Part shown: positions 61,962 through 64,000 of the stretch, piece after piece
How the letters are laid out: each line of letters opens with the position of its first letter
Position numbering within the stretch: the first letter of the stretch is position 1
Origin: Flagellimonas myxillae
Lineage (GTDB): Bacteria > Bacteroidota > Bacteroidia > Flavobacteriales > Flavobacteriaceae
Reading direction: 5' to 3'
Length of the DNA stretch: 64,000 nt
Assembly: GCF_023502235.1 (NCBI RefSeq)
Contig: NZ_JAMFLY010000001.1
Coordinates: forward strand, 1,426,001 to 1,490,000
The notes under the pieces: model-generated
The model's database searches: none
The model's input: the letters and a program-made list of their open reading frames with translations, nothing else
Told to the model about the DNA's origin: nothing
Translations under genes and position numbers: made by a program

Positions 61962-64000
61962 CTATTCGTAAAAAAACAATTCGTCCACAAACAGCTGGCC
62001 TTCTTCTCCTTTTTTGGGATGCCAATGGGGGAGATTTTTTATTCTGCTGGCCGTTATTTTATAGTACCGAAATGTACTTTTGGGGAATTTGATTGAGACA
62101 TTGGAAACACCAAAGTCAGGAGCATCCTTTTTAAAGTCCACCCTAGTTTTCTGCAAAAGCTGTAGTTCATCTTTGATGTTCCCTCCCCAAACTTCAATGG
62201 ACTCAGGAGGAGCGATTCGCTGCCACCCGATCAGGCAATGGCTCAGCATCAATTCACCAATCTGCGGCGGTGATTCCCCAAAATCGGCAAGAGCGACCAA
62301 AGGGGTATTGGTAAATCCAATCCATGCCAACGAAATCATACTTCCCTGGCTCCCAATATAGTCATCCATCAAGGTGATTCCACCCTGGCCCTTATTTTTG
62401 GGATTGGGTTTGGACAGTAGCTCGAGGGCAAGGGGTTTGATTCCTTTTTCAAAGAAACTAAAGGTGGCTTCATCACTCGGTTCCCAACCTGCTTTCATCG
62501 CTTTGGCCTTAAGCACAAAATTAGTATCAAATTCCAATGGGTTGGCATATAATTGTGACGTACTATCTGGAGCCGAACCATCCAAGGTAAAGCGAATATC
62601 CACATCCTTCAATTTGTGCGTCAAAGTGATGGGTTCACCCCTGGAAAGCACAGCACTTTTGTTGCTTAAAATTGGGGCTCCCAACTGAAATTCCTCCTCC
62701 GATTGTCCCTCAAATCCGTCCACAAACCGAATGCCCGGATATTTATCCTGCAGGGTCTTAAGCTCAGAACCGGAAATTTTGGTTCCCCATAAATAAACGG
62801 TAGTCAAAGTAGGAAAGCCCTCCAAAACTTTCTCTAACCCAATGTCCACCATGGTTCCTGAAATTGAAAGGGATTTTAATTGCGTATTAGCTGATAATTG
62901 GGTCAAACCTGCAGTGGTCACTTGGGTAAAATTCAGATTGAGTTCCTCCAAGTTTTCCATCTTGGCCACAGGGTCAAGATTTGCATCTGTTATCGGTAAA
63001 TGGGACAGGTTTAAGGAAACCACCTGTGTTTTAATCTTTAACAATTCCGTTAGGGATTCGGGTCGAAACGCACTTTGTCCAAAAATTGCAACTTCTATGG
63101 CCGGGGATTGGGGAGATTGCTGTACTACAGTCCTATAAGGGCTGTTGAGTTTGTTTATCAGCGTCGCATCGGCATGGGCAAAACCGTATATAGGTTTTTC
63201 TTCTTCTATTTTGAACCACTTGTCATAAACCAACGACTTCAAAGGAATGGAATCTGCAAGGTTGGCCAATGTAGCCAAGGTATCGGCATCGGCATCAATC
63301 CAGTGACGGATGAGTTGGATTTCTTTCTCAGTGAGCTGGGGTTTTCCTTCCGGCGGCATGTGATCCTCGTTTTCGATGGGCAACAACGCGCGCTCTACAA
63401 TGGCACTTCCCTCGCTATTACCAGCTTCCCAAATAGGCCCATTCTCCCCACCTTTCAACATTTCCGTTAGCGATGACATGATCAATCCTCCTTTGTGCTT
63501 ATCCGGATTATGGCAGGAGACACATTTTTTGTCAAGAACTGGCTGCACATAAGCTTTAAAAATCGGAGTGTTTTCGTCAATAATAGGGGCACTTTCCGCC
63601 AACAGAGGTTCTGTTAGAAAATTGGAACCGTGGGTAACGCCCGCTCCAAAATGCCCAACCAGGACCATAAGAATTCCGGTACTGTACAGCACTGGGTAGT
63701 ACAACAGCTTTTTAGCTTCAACAGATGTGAGCAGATATACCAAGAATGCCAATACCACCCCAAGCCATTTATGCCAATTCATTAAGTCCGATTCATAGCC
63801 TTCTTTATATAGCAAAAAGCCCATAACGGCTGTAAGCGTGGTAGTCAAAGTTGTAATGCTCAGCAGTAGACCATTTATTTTTTGATAGGATTTGGCATCA
63901 ATCTGACTTTTTAGAAACGAAATAAAAATCAACAGAAAAACCAGTACAACGGGAAAATGCAATAGTAGAGGGTGCATTCTTCCAACAGGCTGCAACCAGA
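61962..64000 (-). CDS. Membrane protein with c-type cytochrome, LRR and chitobiase-C-like domains; 5' end outside window
   Basis: At least 677 residues; the frame is open to the window edge and the sequence there (LQPVGRMHPLLLHFP) looks internal, so the start is upstream. Order: DUF2231-like membrane part (helices about 10-125), planctomycete-type cytochrome motif CVSCH (158-162) with HMPPEGKPQLTEKEIQLIRHWIDA, a short leucine-rich-repeat stretch (about 325-410, NLEELNLNFTQVTTAGL), a CHB_HEX-like segment (about 445-510), and a terminal discoidin-like region (about 530-677). Probably envelope-bound; redox role inferred from CXXCH. Confidence 0.8.
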   Translation of the reverse strand, partial: WLQPVGRMHPLLLHFPVVLVFLLIFISFLKSQIDAKSYQKINGLLLSITTLTTTLTAVMGFLLYKEGYESDLMNWHKWLGVVLAFLVYLLTSVEAKKLLYYPVLYSTGILMVLVGHFGAGVTHGSNFLTEPLLAESAPIIDENTPIFKAYVQPVLDKKCVSCHNPDKHKGGLIMSSLTEMLKGGENGPIWEAGNSEGSAIVERALLPIENEDHMPPEGKPQLTEKEIQLIRHWIDADADTLATLANLADSIPLKSLVYDKWFKIEEEKPIYGFAHADATLINKLNSPYRTVVQQSPQSPAIEVAIFGQSAFRPESLTELLKIKTQVVSLNLSHLPITDANLDPVAKMENLEELNLNFTQVTTAGLTQLSANTQLKSLSISGTMVDIGLEKVLEGFPTLTTVYLWGTKISGSELKTLQDKYPGIRFVDGFEGQSEEEFQLGAPILSNKSAVLSRGEPITLTHKLKDVDIRFTLDGSAPDSTSQLYANPLEFDTNFVLKAKAMKAGWEPSDEATFSFFEKGIKPLALELLSKPNPKNKGQGGITLMDDYIGSQGSMISLAWIGFTNTPLVALADFGESPPQIGELMLSHCLIGWQRIAPPESIEVWGGNIKDELQLLQKTRVDFKKDAPDFGVSNVSIKFPKSTFRYYKITASRIKNLPHWHPKKGEEGQLFVDELFFYE

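Noticed and set aside
1..64000. CRISPR array, prophage, insertion sequence or rRNA
   Set aside because: No regularly spaced repeats, phage structural or integrase genes, transposases or rRNA segments are visible.

Overview
The window looks like chromosomal DNA of a marine member of Flavobacteriia (phylum Bacteroidota), near Muricauda/Allomuricauda, Maribacter or Zobellia. This is an inference from gene content, not a database result. The supporting signs are: a menaquinone gene set; a fused ResB-CcsA cytochrome c maturation protein; a T9SS-type C-terminal sorting region; a TPR histidine kinase; the small families DUF2853, DUF4290, DUF493, DUF2911 and the START-like protein; a bacillithiol deacetylase; promoters of the Bacteroidota type (TTTG, about 19-20 bp, TAnnTTTG); and few Shine-Dalgarno sites. 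I see no prophage, insertion sequence, CRISPR array, rRNA or origin.

Layout. 1-6446 (minus): menaquinone operon (thioesterase, isochorismate synthase, menD, DUF2853, cvfB-like, SPOR-like membrane protein, menA), running into a response regulator cut by the window edge. 6507-7542 (plus): an esterase and a VOC protein. 7543-8469: an exported protein of unknown role. 8525-11701 (minus) with the divergent AraC gene at 11828: a hydroxyproline catabolic cluster, followed by an M28 lipoprotein peptidase. 14375-17303: a Dabb lipoprotein, two tandem paralogous exported proteins and a divergent membrane-bound AraC regulator. 17314-22998 (minus): permease, FAD/Fe-S 2-hydroxyacid dehydrogenase and alanine-glyoxylate-type aminotransferase, which together read as a glycolate-to-glycine route. 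23209-23446: tRNA-His with a duplicated 3' end and terminator.

23751-32509: sensor kinase, then on minus bshB1, a Cys/Met-metabolism PLP enzyme, a MATE exporter and CcsBA. 32618-33778: ECF sigma factor divergent from a small membrane protein, with a perfect 18-bp palindrome between them. 33867-37181: His-rich lipoprotein, DUF2520 protein, KdsC-like phosphatase, Maf and a lipoprotein. 37285-41632: large PIG-L deacetylase, a 38-residue membrane peptide and a sodium:solute symporter. 41677-45760: DUF2911, a T9SS cargo protein, SRPBCC protein and photolyase. 45871-53382: M20 amidohydrolase, pirin, ChbG-type deacetylase, NTF2-like and AhpD-like proteins on plus; sugar isomerase and PhyH dioxygenase on minus; AraC regulator divergent.

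53379-61848 is a housekeeping block: murA (Asp in place of the fosfomycin-target Cys), DUF4290, DUF493, AAA ATPase, recQ, fmt, HU, YqgE, a class IV aminotransferase, START-like protein and tRNA-Met. The window ends inside a membrane cytochrome c/LRR/chitobiase-C-like protein. I found no convincing wholly new system. The best leads are the glycolate cluster, the hydroxyproline cluster, the tandem exported pair with its membrane AraC, the short peptide beside the symporter, and the repeat and palindrome structures.
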